Source of the DNA: Desulfobulbaceae bacterium
Lineage (GTDB): Bacteria > Desulfobacterota > Desulfobulbia > Desulfobulbales > Desulfocapsaceae
Assembly (NCBI GenBank): GCA_011391225.1
Contig: JAABQY010000002.1
Span: forward strand, 1-48,738
Length of the DNA: 48,738 nt
Direction: 5' to 3'
Shown here: one piece after another, positions 47,801 to 48,738 of the stretch
How positions within the stretch are numbered: position 1 is the stretch's first letter
Layout: every line of letters begins with the position of its first letter
Position numbers and translations under genes: made by a program
The notes under the pieces: generated by a model
The model's database searches: none
Seen by the model: the letters and a program-made list of their open reading frames with translations, nothing else
What the model was told of the DNA's origin: nothing

Positions 47801-48738
47801 TGGAGCGCGTGCGCCAGGCCTTGACCGAAATCGAGCAGTTAACCGGAAAAACGTTTGGATCACCGGAAAGGCCGTTGCTGCTGTCGGTGAGGAGCGGTGG
47901 CGCCATTTCCATGCCGGGAATGATGGCAACTATTAATAATGTTGGATTGAATGAAGATCTCATCGCCGAACTCATTGTCAACCATAGCAACGCGTATCTT
48001 GCCTGGGATAATTACCGGCGCTTTTTGCAATCTTGGGCGATGATTTCCGGTATCGGCAGAGAAGAATTCCAGGTTCTCATGAATACAGCCAAGGCCAAAT
48101 ACAATGTCAGTTTAAAGAGGCATTTTTCCGCGGAACAGATGCAGGAGTTGGCCCTTTCCTATCAGCGGCTCATTCGTCAACGGGGGCTTGGAATACCCGA
48201 TGATCCCTGGCTCCAGCTGGTGAATGCCATCCAGCTGGTGTTGGATTCCTGGGAAACCCAGAAGGCTGTCGAGTATCGAAAGATTATGGATGTTTCAGAT
48301 TCATGGGGAACAGCAGTCATTGTTCAGGCCATGGTCTTCGGCAACAAGAGTGGCAATGCAGGATCGGGGGTGGTTTTTACCGCGCATCCCTACCGTAAGG
48401 TACAGCGAGTCGCACTGTGGGGTGATTATGCTTATGGCGATCAGGGCGAGGATATCGTTTCCGGACTGGTGACGAGCCATGCCATTTCCGTCGAGCAGGC
48501 CAAACTCGATGGTCGACATGAGGATGAAACCCTCGAGCTTCGCTTTCCTAAAATATATCAGAAATTATTGCATATTTCTCGTGAACTTGTGTATGAAAAA
48601 AGGTGGAACCCACAGGAGATCGAGTTTACCTTTGAGGGTCCTGAACCCAAGGAACTCTATCTCCTGCAGACCCGGGATATGATTACGATCAAGAAGAAGG
48701 AGCATCTGAATGTCTTTGTCGAGAGCCCGGCCCTCGAG
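44869..48738 (+). CDS. Pyruvate,phosphate dikinase-like (PEP/pyruvate-binding ATP-grasp) protein with ~920-aa N-terminal extension; 3' end beyond window
   Basis: ATG 44869, frame open to the window edge (1290 codons), so absent from the ORF track. From ~47641: NNLIHLGNKGFNLATLIGDGKSVPPAFVLTTE, LLSVRSGGAISMPGMMATINNVGLN, GNAGSGVVFTAHP, ELYLLQTRDM. Confidence 0.88.
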   Translation, partial: MGQTDNNIVIESDALKANLIETAGSVVINNDLLVLLEVVQQFNGLHATLEKLLFEVCHPFRNWKIILPQLRNFALKNISHYRTHALGPQAFGLFAQLFFEAMSDAIRDATLLSQAVGAQMVWLDKMVSQFTRDDLLRFEGELNIIFGRLTEFDRSDRLIMMQVVQGQHPFAKIAKQLLVTASKDRVEFDFAPLARLVRTILARCYQYWLKEDDPLSWFLDRCSIPVADFHSSNLFQAISHGTMEQHLTVMKEIDLEREPLSALQAMFNCPEHIDIVKYYRAMPNNLVAAETIFREIEQQGMSHLHHFSENRKLLFLFKIMDTDGLYLIHEETLREINRSLVQLIRQQSFEEIEEFLLTAFKLLKANVRKFPHTSLQCIQVLGGEVFDRGNSRMVEAFLWGVVRFGFQHASVVGVDENWQPLANPAHLANIRVWLYLIMREPKWCSTLFSALIIQIKLSGTCVKDTDLFQRDITQLLNHPIEPIYNLSKQFTKLMPVFFNEIGSEGELRDVSTELDEIHKRKDVLIHFLRKQGHVESSNLIVDFVQAIFLFWKTRDKTLLIPFIPEEVYSQVATGGEYVDDLMALSTRFWPAMGINRVRDILEKDNNDIGLFLASQNDLQPQEVRRFELLVRMYKLLYKKYKLGVQQLRSEILKAVNDGFPEMERLLADLDHADTEDCLEALLTALEGLKNIILSGETFEAQEDIYYKRHIAADIPSVYGRYKERKFDALSLTFRLENLANLYLEKLPETVNLSIITQATFYNIVRCIKLFLRALAIDGITSRRLSTYLSLLETSLKVRRFSYTQYLDIFRGMSEGVKDIIYAFYTNIHQNNLSLIIPQIGRENLLEKFANFYDESEVGTTVQRLSEVFFRELISSTFGLQHLDNFILRILQTLENQKDLLDKGKLDLLMTYNPEGVLSFLHKPNPYTNNLIHLGNKGFNLATLIGDGKSVPPAFVLTTEIFRCREIVFGYVKTREEFMERVRQALTEIEQLTGKTFGSPERPLLLSVRSGGAISMPGMMATINNVGLNEDLIAELIVNHSNAYLAWDNYRRFLQSWAMISGIGREEFQVLMNTAKAKYNVSLKRHFSAEQMQELALSYQRLIRQRGLGIPDDPWLQLVNAIQLVLDSWETQKAVEYRKIMDVSDSWGTAVIVQAMVFGNKSGNAGSGVVFTAHPYRKVQRVALWGDYAYGDQGEDIVSGLVTSHAISVEQAKLDGRHEDETLELRFPKIYQKLLHISRELVYEKRWNPQEIEFTFEGPEPKELYLLQTRDMITIKKKEHLNVFVESPALE

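Noticed and set aside
1-48738. CRISPR arrays, tRNA/rRNA genes, IS elements, prophage
   Set aside because: No regularly spaced repeats, transposase/integrase ORFs or RNA gene signatures were seen by eye; a tool-based scan could still find short elements.

Overview
The window is a 48.7 kb chromosomal segment from a sulfate-reducing bacterium. The dsrA-dsrB-dsrD locus and general gene content fit a Desulfobulbales-like Desulfobacterota lineage; the taxon is an inference. Most of it is housekeeping: tpiA-like, dnaG-rpoD, dprA, rpe, pgi, dsrABD, birA, ahcY, metK, kdsD, a fused secDF, larB, bamD, trxB-trxA, hemL, atpZ-atpI-atpB-atpE (F0 part only), rimO, an HU/IHF gene, an rsuA/rluB-type synthase, ubiD-like, yjbQ, glgA-like, gap, and a large PPDK-like ORF running off the right edge that the ORF track missed. 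I saw no CRISPR array, tRNA, rRNA, prophage or IS element. The strongest candidate for something undescribed is the minus-strand gene at 20302..22827. Its N-terminus looks like a ubiquitin-conjugating (E2/UBC-fold) domain (FPHFPPSCKPKSDIYHPDFDPAAICLGDFW), followed by a linker, one TM helix and a long repeat-like, probably periplasmic region. It is divergently paired with a three-part cysteine-rich/cNMP-binding/DUF4388-like protein. Other notable points: a TIM-family protein lacking the catalytic Glu and loop-6 motif, an ABC1/UbiB-type protein that stops before its kinase domain, a GGDEF protein with a degenerate HD-GYP-like domain, a PPDK-like protein with a ~920-aa N-terminal extension, an RpoD without a recognisable region 1.1, and a perfect hairpin between dsrB and dsrD.
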